From: Leucaena leucocephala
Lineage: Eukaryota; Streptophyta; Magnoliopsida; Fabales; Fabaceae
Assembly: GCA_037074615.1 (NCBI GenBank)
Contig: CM073563.1
Coordinates: 14,182,501 to 14,246,500 of the forward strand
Reading direction: 5' to 3'
DNA: 64,000 bases
A program made the position numbers and the translations under genes. Shown piece after piece: positions 1 to 10,687 of the stretch; the stretch's first letter is position 1, and the number at the start of each line of letters is the position of its first letter. Under the pieces are notes generated by a model, which was not told the DNA's origin, ran no database searches, and saw only the letters and a program-made list of their open reading frames with translations.

Positions 1-154
1 ATATGGGTCCATATAGGTCACAAAAGAGTCTTCAATTGTTCCAAGGTAGTTTTACGCAAATGTAGCAAAACTTTGGCACTTCACTTTTCTATAGTGATAA
101 CTCACCCCAATCTCAACTTTTAATACGAATTCTATAACACCTATTTTCCTTAAG
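1..154 (+). repeat. Reference monomer m1 (class A)
   Basis: First monomer of HOR H1, 154 bp. Diagnostic: 'GTCTTCAATTGTTCCAAGG' near the start, 'GGCACTTCACTTTTC' in the middle and an ending 'ACGAATTCTATAACACC'. It is the paralogue of m7. Later copies end 'CCTATGTTCC' where this one has 'CCTATTTTCC'. Confidence 0.9.
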
Positions 155-308
155 ATATGGGTCTATGTAGGTCACGGAAGAGTTATCCATTGTTTCAAGC
201 TACTTCTAGGCAAATGAAGCAAAACCTTGGCACTTCTCCCGACCATAATGAAAAGTCCCCACCAATACCAACATTGAATATTCATTCTAGAATGCCACAT
301 TCCTCAAG
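155..308 (+). repeat. Reference monomer m2 (class B)
   Basis: 154 bp. Diagnostic: 'GGTCACGGAAGAGTTATCC', 'CAAGCTACTTCTAGG' and 'CTTCTCCCGACC'. It ends 'CCACATTCCTCAAG'. Paralogue of m8. It carries the double dyad GAATATTCATTCTAGAA at 276-292. Confidence 0.9.
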
Positions 309-462
309 ATATGGGTCCATATAGGTCACAAAAGGGTCATCAGTTGTTTCAAGGTAGTTTTACTCAAATGTAGCAAAACTATTGAACTTTACTTGTCTAT
401 AATTGTAAGTCACCCCCAATCTCAACCTTCAATATGAGTTCTAGAATGTCACTTCTCCAAAG
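309..462 (+). repeat. Reference monomer m3 (class A)
   Basis: 154 bp. Diagnostic: 'AAAAGGGTCATCAGTTG', 'TTTTACTCAAATGTAGC' and 'AAAACTATTGAAC'. It ends 'CACTTCTCCAAAG'. Paralogue of m9, but without the two small deletions that shorten m9. Confidence 0.9.
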
Positions 463-615
463 ATGTGGGTCCATGCAGGTCACAAAGTGTCATCCATTTT
501 TTCAAAGTACTTTTAGCGAAATGTAGCGAAACTCTGGCACTTTTCCTGACCACAATGGAAAGTCCCCACCAATATCAACATTGAATATTCATTCTAGAAT
601 GCCGCTTTGCTTAAG
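463..615 (+). repeat. Reference monomer m4 (class B)
   Basis: 153 bp. Diagnostic: 'CCATGCAGGTCACAAAGTG', a T6 run, 'TACTTTTAGCGAAATG' and 'GACCACAATGGAAAG'. It ends 'CTTTGCTTAAG'. Paralogue of m10. The H1 copy has a private 'GCCGCTTTGC'. Confidence 0.9.
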
Positions 616-769
616 ATATGGGTCCATATAGGTCACAAAAGAGTGCTCAATTGTTTCAAGGTAGTTTTACGCAAAAGTAGCAAAACTTTGGGACTTTACT
701 TGTCTATAGTGATAACTCACCCCCAATCGCAACCTTCAATGTGAGTTCTAGAACGTTACTCTTCTTAAG
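616..769 (+). repeat. Reference monomer m5 (class A)
   Basis: 154 bp. Diagnostic: 'GCAAAAGTAGCAAAACTTTG' followed by 'GGACTTTACTTG', then 'CCCCCAATCGCAACC' and 'GTTCTAGAACGTTACTC'. It belongs to the central dimer and has no close paralogue elsewhere in the HOR. In H12 this monomer is the LTR target. Confidence 0.9.
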
Positions 770-921
770 ATGTGGGTCCATGTATGTCGCAAAAGTGTCA
801 TCCATTTTTTCAAAGTAGTTTTAGGCAAAGTAGCGGAACTCTGGCACTTTTCTCGACCATACTGAAAAATCCCCCCAATCTCTACTTTGAGTATGCGTTC
901 TGGAAGGCTACTTTCCTTAAG
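770..921 (+). repeat. Reference monomer m6 (class B)
   Basis: 152 bp. Diagnostic: 'GGTCGCAAAAGTGTCATCC', 'AGGCAAAGTAGCGGAACTC', 'CTCGACCATACTGAAAAATC' and a C6 run. It ends 'GCGTTCTGGAAGGCTAC'. It is the partner of m5 in the central dimer. A later variant reads GGAATGCT instead of GGAAGGCT. Confidence 0.9.
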
Positions 922-1076
922 ATATGGGTCTATATAGGTCACAAAAGAGTCATCAACTGTTTCAAGGTAGTTCTACGCAAATGAAGCGAAACTTTGGCAC
1001 TTTACTTTTCTACAGCGATAACCTCACCCCAATCTCAACTTTTAATACGAATTCTATAACACCTATTTTCCTTAAG
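922..1076 (+). repeat. Reference monomer m7 (class A)
   Basis: 155 bp, the longest monomer. Diagnostic: 'GGGTCTATATAGGTCAC', 'CATCAACTGTTTCAAGG', 'CTACAGCGATAACCTCACC' and an m1-like end with EcoRI-type GAATTC. Paralogue of m1. Confidence 0.9.
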
Positions 1077-1230
1077 ATGTGGGTCCATGTAGGTCACGAA
1101 AGAGTTATCCATTGTTTCAAGGAACTTTTAGGTAAATGCAGCAAAACCTTGGCACTTTTCCCGACCATAATGAAAAGTCCCCACCAGTATCAACATTGAA
1201 TGTTCATTCTAGAATGCCACATTTCTCAAG
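1077..1230 (+). repeat. Reference monomer m8 (class B)
   Basis: 154 bp. Diagnostic: 'GGTCACGAAAGAGTTATCC', 'CAAGGAACTTTTAGGTAAAT', 'GCAGCAAAACC', 'CACCAGTATCAAC' and 'GAATGTTCATTC'. Paralogue of m2. In H7-H11 part of it is replaced by m2-like sequence. Confidence 0.9.
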
Positions 1231-1375
1231 ATATGGGTCCATATATGTCACAAAAGGGTCATCAATTGTTTCTAGTTTGACTCAAATGGAGCAAAATTAT
1301 TGAACCTGTCTATACTTGTAACTCACCCCCGATCTCAACTTTCAATATGAGTTCTAGAATGTCACTTCTCCAAAG
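1231..1375 (+). repeat. Reference monomer m9 (class A, short)
   Basis: 145 bp, the shortest monomer. Relative to its paralogue m3 it lacks about 4 bp ('GTTTCTAGTTTGACTC') and about 5 bp ('TATTGAACCTGTCTATAC'). It ends 'CACTTCTCCAAAG' like m3. Both deletions are fixed in all standard copies. Confidence 0.9.
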
Positions 1376-1528
1376 ATGTGGGTCTATGTAGGTCACAAAG
1401 TGTCATCCATTTTTTCAAAGTACTCTTAGGAAAATGTAGCGAATCTCTGGCACTTTTCCTGACCATAATGGAAATTCCCCACCAATATCAACATTGAACA
1501 TTCATTCTAGAATGCCACTTTCCTTAAG
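1376..1528 (+). repeat. Reference monomer m10 (class B)
   Basis: 153 bp. Diagnostic: 'AGGAAAATGTAGCG', 'CATAATGGAAATTCCCC' and 'GAACATTCATTCTAGAATG'. It ends 'CTTTCCTTAAG'. Paralogue of m4. It closes the HOR; the next m1 starts at 1529. Confidence 0.9.
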
Positions 1529-3056
1529 ATATGGGTCCATATAGGTCACAAAAGAGTCTTCAATTGTTCCAAGGTAGTTTTACGCAAATGTAGCAAAACT
1601 TTGGCACTTCACTTTTCTATAGTGATAACTCACCCCAATCTCAACTTTTAATACGAATTCTATAACACCTATGTTCCTTAAGATATGGGTCTATGTAGGT
1701 CACGGAAGAGTTATCCATTGTTTCAAGCTACTTCTAGGCAAATGAAGGAAAACCTTGGCACTTCTCCCGACCATAATGAAAAGTCCCCACCAATATCAAC
1801 ATTGAATATTCATTCTAAAATGCCACATTCCTCAAGATATGGGTCCATATAGGTCACAAAAGGGTCATCAGTTGTTTCAAGGTAGTTTTACTCAAATGTA
1901 GCAAAACTATTGAACTTTACTTGTCTATAGTTGTAAGTCACCCCCAATATCACCCTGCAATATGAGTTCTAGAATGTCACTTCTCCAAAGATGTGGGTCC
2001 ATGCAGGTCACAAAGTGTCATCCATTTTTTCAAAGTACTTTTAGCGAAATGTAGCGAAACTCTGGCACTTTTCCTGACCACAATGGAAAGTCTCCACCAA
2101 TATCAACATTGAATATTCATTCTAGAATGCCACTTTGCTTAAGATATGGGTCCATATAGGTCACAAAAGAGTCCTCAATTGTTTCAAGGTAGTTTTACGC
2201 AAAAGTAGCAAAACTTTGGGACTTTACTTGTCTATAGTGATAACTCACCCCCAATCGCAACCTTCAATGTGAGTTCTAGAACGTTACTCTTCTTAAGATG
2301 TGGGTCCATGTAGGTCGCAAAAGTGTCAACCATTTTTTCAAAGTAGTTTTAGGCAAAGTAGCGGAACTCTGGCACTTTTCTCGACCATACTGAAAAATCC
2401 CCCCAATCCCTACTTTGAGTATGCGTTCTGGAAGGCTACTTTCCTTAAGATATGGGTCTATATAGGTCACAAAAGAGTCATCAACTGTTTCAAGGTAGTT
2501 CTACGCAAATGTAGCGAAACTTTGGCACTTTACTTTTCTACAGCGATAACCTTACCCCATTCTCAACTTTTAATACGAATTCTATAACACCTATTTTCCT
2601 TAAGATGTGGGTCCATGTAGGTCACGAAAGAGTTTTCCATTGTTTCAAGGAACTTTTAGGTAAATGCAGCAAAACCTTGGCACTTTTCCCGACCATAATG
2701 AAAAGTCCCCACCAGTATCAACATTGAATGTTCATTCTAGAATGCCACATTCCTCAAGATATGGGTCCATATAGGTCACAAAAGGGTCATCAATTGTTTC
2801 TAGTTTGACTCAAATGGAGCAAAATTATTGAACCTGTCTATACTTGTAACTCACCCCCGATCTCAACTTTCAATATGAGTTCTAGAATGTCACTTCTCCA
2901 AAGATGTGGGTCCATGTAGGTCACAAAGTGTCATCCATTTTTTCAAAGTACTTTTAGGAAAATGTAGCGAAACTCTGGCACTTTTCCTGACCATAATGGA
3001 AATTCCCCACCAATATCAACATTGAACATTCATTCTAGAATGCCACTTTCCTTAAG
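1529..3056 (+). repeat. HOR H2, complete decamer
   Basis: First member of the H2-H5 subgroup: 'AATGAAGGAAAACC' and 'TTCTAAAATG' in m2, 'CAATATCACCCT' in m3, 'AGTCTCCACC' in m4, 'AATCCCTAC' in m6, 'CCTTACCCC' in m7 and 'GAGTTTTCC' in m8. Private: 'GTCAACCATTT' in m6 and 'CCCATTCTC' in m7. Confidence 0.93.
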
Positions 3057-4584
3057 ATATGGGTCCATATAGGTCACAAAAGAGTCGTCAATTGTTCCAA
3101 GGTAGTTTTACGCAAATGTAGCAAAACTTTGGCACTTCACTTTTCTATAGTGATAACTCACCCCAATCTCAACTTTTAATACGAATTCTATAACACCTAT
3201 GTTCCTTAAGATATGGGTCTATGTAGGTCACGGAAGAGTTATCCATTGTTTCAAGCTACTTCTAGGCAAATGAAGGAAAACCTTGGCACTTCTCCCGACC
3301 ATAATGAAAAGTCCCCACCAATATCAACATTGAATATTCATTCTAAAATGCCACATTCCTTAAGATATGGGTCCATATAGGTCACAAAAGGGTCATCAGT
3401 TGTTTCAAGGTAGTTTTACTCAAATGTAGCAAAACTATTGAACTTTACTTGTCTATAGTTGTAAGTCACCCCCAATATCACCCTTCAATATGAGTTCTAG
3501 AATGTCACTTCTCCAAAGATGTGGGTCCATGCAGGTCACAAAGTGTCATCCATTTTTTCAAAGTACTTTTAGCGAAATGTAGCGAAACTCTGGCACTTTT
3601 CCTGACCACAATGGAAAGTCTCCACCAATATCAACATTGAATATTCATTCTAGAATGCCACTTTGCTTAAGATATGGGTCCATATAGGTCACAAAAGAGT
3701 CCTCAATTGTTTCAAGGTAGTTTTACGCAAAAGTAGCAAAACTTTGGGACTTTACTTGTCTATAGTGATAACTCACCCCCAATCGCAACCTTCAATGTGA
3801 GTTCTAGAACGTTACTCTTCTTAAGATGTGGGTCCATGTAGGTCGCAAAAGTGTCATCCATTTTTTCAAAGTAGTTTTAGGCAAAGTAGCGGAACTCTGG
3901 CACTTTTCTCGACCATACTGAAAAATCCCCCCAATCCCTACTTTGAGTATGCGTTCTGGAAGGCTACTTTCCTTAAGATATGGGTCTATATAGGTCACAA
4001 AAGAGTCATCAACTGTTTCAAGGTAGTTCTACGCAAATGTAGCGAAACTTTGGCACTTTACTTTTCTACAGCGATAACCTTACCCCAATCTCAACTTTTA
4101 ATACGAATTCTATAACACCTATTTTCCTTAAGATGTGGGTCCATGTAGGTCACGAAAGAGTTTTCCATTGTTTCAAGGAACTTTTAGGTAAATGCAGCAA
4201 AACCTTGGCACTTTTCCCGACCATAATGAAAAGTCCCCACCAGTATCAACATTGAATGTTCATTCTAGAATGCCACATTCCTCAAGATATGGGTCCATAT
4301 AGGTCACAAAAGGGTCATCAATTGTTTCTAGTTTGACTCAAATGGAGCAAAATTATTGAACCTGTCTATACTTGTAACTCACCCCCGATCTCAACTTTCA
4401 ATATGAGTTCTAGAATGTCACTTCTCCAAAGATGTGGGTCCATGTAGGTCACAAAGTGTCATCCATTTTTTCAAAGTACTTTTAGGAAAATGTAGCGAAA
4501 CTCTGGCACTTTTCCTGACCATAATGGAAATTCCCCACCAATATCAACATTGAACATTCATTCTAGAATGCCACTTTCCTTAAG
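3057..4584 (+). repeat. HOR H3, complete decamer
   Basis: H2-H5 subgroup. m1 has 'GTCGTCAATTGTTCC'. m2 ends 'CATTCCTTAAG' instead of 'CATTCCTCAAG', a change shared with H4 and H5. Otherwise it is nearly identical to H4. Confidence 0.93.
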
Positions 4585-6112
4585 ATATGGGTCCATATAG
4601 GTCACAAAAGAGTCGTCAATTGTTCCAAGGTAGTTTTACGCAAATGTAGCAAAACTTTGGCACTTCACTTTTCTATAGTGATAACTCACCCCAATCTCAA
4701 CTTTTAATACGAATTCTATAACACCTATGTTCCTTAAGATATGGGTCTATGTAGGTCACGGAAGAGTTATCCATTGTTTCAAGCTACTTCTAGGCAAATG
4801 AAGGAAAACCTTGGCACTTCTCCCGACCATAATGAAAAGTCCCCACCAATATCAACATTGAATATTCATTCTAAAATGCCACATTCCTTAAGATATGGGT
4901 CCATATAGGTCACAAAAGGGTCATCAGTTGTTTCAAGGTAGTTTTACTCAAATGTAGCAAAACTATTGAACTTTACTTGTCTATAGTTGTAAGTCACCCC
5001 CAATATCACCCTTCAATATGAGTTCTAGAATGTCACTTCTCCAAAGATGTGGGTCCATGCAGGTCACAAAGTGTCATCCATTTTTTCAAAGTACTTTTAG
5101 CGAAATGTAGCGAAACTCTGGCACTTTTCCTGACCACAATGGAAAGTCTCCACCAATATCAACATTGAATATTCATTCTAGAATGCCACTTTGCTTAAGA
5201 TATGGGTCCATATAGGTCACAAAAGAGTCCTCAATTGTTTCAAGGTAGTTTTACGCAAAAGTAGCAAAACTTTGGGACTTTACTTGTCTATAGTGATAAC
5301 TCACCCCCAATCGCAACCTTCAATGTGAGTTCTAGAACGTTACTCTTCTTAAGATGTGGGTCCATGTAGGTCGCAAAAGTGTCATCCATTTTTTCAAAGT
5401 AGTTTTAGGCAAAGTAGCGGAACTCTGGCACTTTTCTCGACCATACTGAAAAATCCCCCCAATCCCTACTTTGAGTATGCGTTCTGGAAGGCTACTTTCC
5501 TTAAGATATGGGTCTATATAGGTCACAAAAGAGTCATCAACTGTTTCAAGGTAGTTCTACGCAAATGTAGCGAAACTTTGGCACTTTACTTTTCTACAGC
5601 GATAACCTTACCCCAATCTCAACTTTTAATACAAATTCTATAACACCTATTTTCCTTAAGATGTGGGTCCATGTAGGTCACGAAAGAGTTTTCCATTGTT
5701 TCAAGGAACTTTTAGGTAAATGCAGCAAAACCTTGGCACTTTTCCCGACCATAATGAAAAGTCCCCACCAGTATCAACATTGAATGTTCATTCTAGAATG
5801 CCACATTCCTCAAGATATGGGTCCATATAGGTCACAAAAGGGTCATCAATTGTTTCTAGTTTGACTCAAATGGAGCAAAATTATTGAACCTGTCTATACT
5901 TGTAACTCACCCCCGATCTCAACTTTCAATATGAGTTCTAGAATGTCACTTCTCCAAAGATGTGGGTCCATGTAGGTCACAAAGTGTCATCCATTTTTTC
6001 AAAGTACTTTTTGGAAAATGTAGCGAAACTCTGGCACTTTTCCTGACCATAATGGAAATTCCCCACCAATATCAACATTGAACATTCATTCTAGAATGCC
6101 ACTTTCCTTAAG
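4585..6112 (+). repeat. HOR H4, complete decamer
   Basis: Near-copy of H3. Private changes are 'AATACAAATTC' in m7 near 5630, which loses the EcoRI-type site, and 'TACTTTTTGGA' in m10 near 6007. Confidence 0.93.
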
Positions 6113-7640
6113 ATATGGGTCCATATAGGTCACAAAAGAGTCGTCAATTGTTCCAAGGTAGTTTTACGCAAATGTAGCAAAACTTTGGCACTTCACTTTT
6201 CTATAGTGATAACTCACCCCAATCTCAACTTTTAATACGAATTCTATAACACCTATGTTCCTTAAGATATGGGTCTATGTAGGTCACGGAAGAGTTATCC
6301 ATTGTTTCAAGCTACTTCTAGGCAAATGAAGGAAAACCTTGGCACTTCTCCCGACCATAATGAAAAGTCCCCACCAATATCAACATTGAATATTCATTCT
6401 AAAATGCCACATTCCTTAAGATATGGGTCCATATAGGTCACAAAAGGGTCATCAGTTGTTTCAAGGTAGTTTTACTCAAATGTAGCAAAACTATTGAACT
6501 TTACTTGTCTATAGTTGTAAGTCACCCCCAATATCACCCTTCAATATGAGTTCTAGAATGTCACTTCTCCAAAGATGTGGGTCCATGCAGGTCACAAAGT
6601 GTCATCCATTTTTTTAAAGTACTTTTAGCGAAATGTAGCGAAACTCTGGCACTTTTCCTGACCACAATGGAAAGTCTCCACCAATATCAACATTGAATAT
6701 TCATTCTAGAATGCCACTTTGCTTAAGATATGGGTCCATATAGGTCACAAAAGAGTCCTCAATTGTTTCAAGGTACTTTTACGCAAAAGTAGCAAAACTT
6801 TGGGACTTTACTTGTCTATAGTGATAACTCACCCCCAATCGCAACCTTCAATGTGAGTTCTAGAACGTTACTCTTCTTAAGATGTGGGTCCATGTAGGTC
6901 ACAAAAGTGTCATCCATTTTTTCAAAGTAGTTTTAGGCAAAGTAGCGGAACTCTGGCACTTTTCTCGACCATACTGAAAAATCCCCCCAATCCCTACTTT
7001 GAGTATGCGTTCTGGAAGGCTACTTTCCTTAAGATATGGGTCTATATAGGTCACAAAAGAGTCATCAACTGTTTCAAGGTAGTTCTACGCAAATGTAGCG
7101 AAACTTTGGCACTTTACTTTTCTACAGCGATAACCTTACCCCAATCTCAACTTTTAATACGAATTCTATAACACCTATTTTCCTTAAGATGTGGGTCCAT
7201 GTAGGTCACGAAAGAGTTTTCCATTGTTTCAAGGAACTTTTAGGTAAATGCAGCAAAACCTTGGCACTTTTCCCGACCATAATGAAAAGTCCCCACCAGT
7301 ATCAACATTGAATGTTCATTCTAGAATGCCACATTCCTCAAGATATGGGTCCATATAGGTCACAAAAGGGTCATCAATTGTTTCTAGTTTGACTCAAATG
7401 GAGCAAAATTATTGAACCTGTCTATACTTGTAACTCACCCCCGATCTCAACTTTCAATATGAGTTCTAGAATGTCACTTCTCCAAAGATGTGGGTCCATG
7501 TAGGTCACAAAGTGTCATCCATTTTTTCAAAGTACTTTTAGGAAAATGTAGCGAAACTCTGGCACTTTTCCTGACCATAATGGAAATTCCCCACCAATAT
7601 CAACATTGAACATTCATTCTAGAATGCCACTTTCCTTAAG
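6113..7640 (+). repeat. HOR H5, complete decamer
   Basis: Last H2-H5 subgroup member. Private or rare: 'TTTTTTTAAAGTAC' in m4, 'AAGGTACTTTTACGC' in m5 (also in H20 and H22) and 'GGTCACAAAAGTG' in m6 where all others have GGTCGC. Confidence 0.93.
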
Positions 7641-9159
7641 ATATGGGTCCATATAGGTCACAAAAGAGTCGTCAATTGTTCCAAGGTAGTTTTACGCAAA
7701 TGTAGCAAAACTTTGGCACTTCACTTTTCTATAGTGATAACTCACCCCAATCTCAACTTTTAATACGAATTCTATAACACCTATTTTCCTTAAGATGTGG
7801 GTCCATGTAGGTCACGAAAGCGTTATCCATTGTTTCAAGGAACTTTTAGGTAAATGCAGCAAAACCTTGGCACTTTTCCCGACCATAATGAAAAGTCCCC
7901 ACCAATATTAACACTGAATATTCATTCTAGAATGCCACATTCCTCAAGATATGGGTCCATATAGGTCACAAAAGGGTCATCAATTGTTTCTAGTTTGACT
8001 CAAATGGAGCAAAATTATTGAACCTGTCTATACTTGTAACTCACCCCCGATCTCAACTTTCAATATGAGTTCTAGAATGTCACTTCTCCAAAGATGTGGG
8101 TCCATGTAGGTCACAAAGTGTCATCCATTTTTTCAAAGTACTTTTAGGAAAATGTAGCGAAACTCTGGCACTTTTCCTGACCATAATGGAAATTCCCCAC
8201 CAATATCAACATTGAACATTCATTCTAGAATGCCACTTTCCTTAAGATATGGGTCCATATAGGTCACAAAAGAGTCTTCAATTGTTCCAAGGTAGTTTTA
8301 CACAAATGTAGCAAAACTTTGGGACTTTACTTGTCTATAGTGATAACTCACCCCCAATCGCAACCTTCAATGTGAGTTCTAGAACGTTACTCTTCTTAAG
8401 ATGTGGGTCCATGTAGGTCGCAAAAGTGTCATCCATTTTTTCAAAGTAGTTTTAGGCAAAGTAGCGGAACTCTGGCACTTTTCTCGACCATACTGAAAAA
8501 TCCCCCCAATCTCTACTTTGAGTATGCGTTCTGGAAGGCTACTTTCCTTAAGATATGGGTCTATATAGGTCACAAAAGAGTCATCAACTGTTTCAAGGTA
8601 GTTCTACGCAAATGTAGCGAAACTTTGGCACTTTACTTTTCTACAGCGATAACCTCACCCCAATCTCAACTTTTAATACGAATTCTATAACACCTATTTT
8701 CCTTAAGATGTGGGTCCATGTAGGTCACGAAAGCGTTATCCATTGTTTCAAGGAACTTTTAGGTAAATGCAGCAAAACCTTGGCACTTTTCCCGACCATA
8801 ATCAAATGTCCCCACCAGTATCAACATTGAATGTTCATTCTAGAATGCCACATTCCTCAAGATATGGGTCCATATAGGTCACAAAAGGGTCATCAATTGT
8901 TTCTAGTTTGACTCAAATGGAGCAAAATTATTGAACTTGTCATTACTTGTAACTCACCCCCGATCTCAACTTTCAATATGAGTTCTAGAATGTCACTTCT
9001 CCAAAGATGTGGGCCCATGTAGGTCACAAAGTGTCATCCATTTTTTCAAAGTACTTTTAGGAAAATGTAGCGAAACTCTGGCACTTTTCCTGACCATAAT
9101 GGAAATTCCCCACCAATATCAACATTGAACATTCATTCTAGAATGCCACTTTCCTTAAG
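7641..9159 (+). repeat. HOR H6, rearranged decamer (1519 bp)
   Basis: The monomer order is m1/m7 hybrid (7641), m8 (7795), m9 (7949), m10 (8094), m1/m5 hybrid (8247), m6 (8401), m7 (8553), m8 (8708), m9 (8862), m10 (9007). The m2-m4 block is absent and a second m8-m9-m10 takes its place. The length of 1519 bp is explained exactly by a 145-bp m9 standing in for a 154-bp m3. A/B alternation is kept. The final m10 introduces 'GTGGGCCCATG', which continues through H10. Confidence 0.9.
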
Positions 9160-10687
9160 ATATGGGTCCATATAGGTCACAAAAGAGTCTTCAATTGTTC
9201 CAAGGTAGTTTTACGCAAATGTAGCAAAACTTTGGCACTTCACTTTTCTATAGTGATAACTCACCCCAATCTCAACTTTTAATACGAATTCTATAACACC
9301 TATGTTCCTTAAGATATGGGTCTATGTAGGTCACGGAAGAGTTATCCATTGTTTCAAGCTACTTCTAGGCAAATGAAGCAAAACCTTGGCACTTCTCCCG
9401 ACCATAATGAAAAGTCCCCACCAATATCAACATTGAATATTCATTCTAGAATGCCACATTCCTCAAGATATGGGTCCATATAGGTCACAAAAGGGTCATC
9501 AGTTGTTTCAAGCTAGTTTTACTCAAATGTAGCAAAACTATTGAACTTTACTTGTCTATAGTTGTAAGTCACCCCCAATCTCAACCTTCAATATGAGTTC
9601 TAGAATGTCACTTCTCCAAAGATGTGGGTCCATGCAGGTCACAAAGTGTCATCCATTTTTTCAAAGTACTTTTAGCGAAATGTAGCGAAACTCTGGCACT
9701 TTTCCTGACCACAATGGAAAGTCCCCACCAATATCAACATTGAATATTCATTCTAGAATGCCACTTTGCTTAAGATATGGGTCCATATAGGTCACAAAAG
9801 AGTCCTCAATTGTTTCAAGGTAGTTTTACGCAAAAGTAGCAAAACTTTGGGACTTTACTTGTCTATAGTGATAACTCACCCCCAATCCAAACCTTCAATG
9901 TGAGTTCTAGAACGTTACTCTTCTTAAGATGTGGGTCCATGTAGGTCGCAAAAGTGTCATCCATTTTTTCAAAGTAGTTTTAGGCAAAGTAGCGGAACTC
10001 TGGCACTTTTCTCGACCATACTGAAAAATCCCCCCAATCTCTACTTTGAGTATGCGTTCTGGAATGCTACTTTCCTTAAGATATGGGTCTATATAGGTCA
10101 CAAAAGAGTCATCAACTGTTTCAAGGTAGTTCTACGCAAACGTAGCGAAACTTTGGCACTTTACTTTTCTACAGCGATAACCTCACCCTAATCTTAACTT
10201 TTAATACGAATTCTATAACACCTATTTTCCTTAAGATGTGGGTCCATGTAGGTCACGAAAGCGTTATCCATTGTTTCAAGCTACTTCTAGGTAAATGAAG
10301 CAAAACCTTGGCACTTTTCCCGACCATAATGAAAAGTCCCCACCAGTATCAACATTGAATGTTCATTCTAGAATGCCACATTTCTCAAGATATGGGTCCA
10401 TATAGGTCACAAAAGGGTCATCAATTGTTTCTAGTTTGACCCAAATGGAGCAAAATTATTGAACTTGTCTATACTTGTAACTCACCCCCGATCTCAACTT
10501 TCAATATGAGTTCTAGAATGTCACTTCTCCAAAGATGTGGGCCCATGTAGGTCACAAAGTGTCATCCATTTTTTCAAAGTACTTTTAGGAAAATGTAGCG
10601 AAACTCTGGCACTTTTCCTGACCATAATGGAAATTCCCCACCAATATCAACATTGAACATTCATTCTAGAATGCCACTTTCCTTAAG
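9160..10687 (+). repeat. HOR H7, complete decamer
   Basis: First of the H7-H12 subgroup: GGAATGCT in m6, 'GCAAACGTAGCG' in m7, 'TTTGACCCAAATGG' in m9 and an m2-like 'GCTACTTCTAGG...AATGAAGC' patch in m8. Private: 'CCAATCCAAACC' in m5 and 'CACCCTAATCTTAAC' in m7. m3 has 'CAAGCTAGTTTT', shared with H8. Confidence 0.93.

Larger units (their letters stand above)
1..1528 (+). repeat. HOR H1, complete decamer
   Basis: Standard 10-mer used as reference. It carries many private substitutions, such as 'CATGTATGTC' in m6, 'AAATGAAGCG' in m7, 'ATATATGTC' in m9 and 'TACTCTTAGG' in m10. It is therefore among the more divergent copies. Its position at the window edge is arbitrary, so it need not be the first unit of the array. 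Confidence 0.93.

Noticed and set aside
1..20. CArG box (MADS-factor site) in CCATATAGG or CTATATAGG of the monomer anchor
   Set aside because: CCATATAGG has five A/T bases instead of six, and CTATATAGG lacks the second C. Near-miss only.
748..942. Recurrent 64-codon minus-strand frame across m6
   Set aside because: Also GTG-initiated, overlapping the plus-strand frame, and lost in H5, H27, H30 and H35 by single changes. Its persistence reflects repeat homogenisation, not coding selection.
772..984. Recurrent 95-codon plus-strand frame across m6-m7 of nearly every HOR (e.g. 2300-2587, 23150-23437)
   Set aside because: It starts at GTG, not ATG, within the satellite anchor. It is repeated only because the HOR is homogenised, and it is truncated or shifted in several copies. 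There is no domain, promoter or splice context, so it is not a gene.
7641..9159. H6, H34, H36 and the 4-mer as assembly errors
   Set aside because: Their junctions are true hybrids with private substitutions and consistent phase, which simple collapse would not create. Read support was not available, so an error is not fully excluded.
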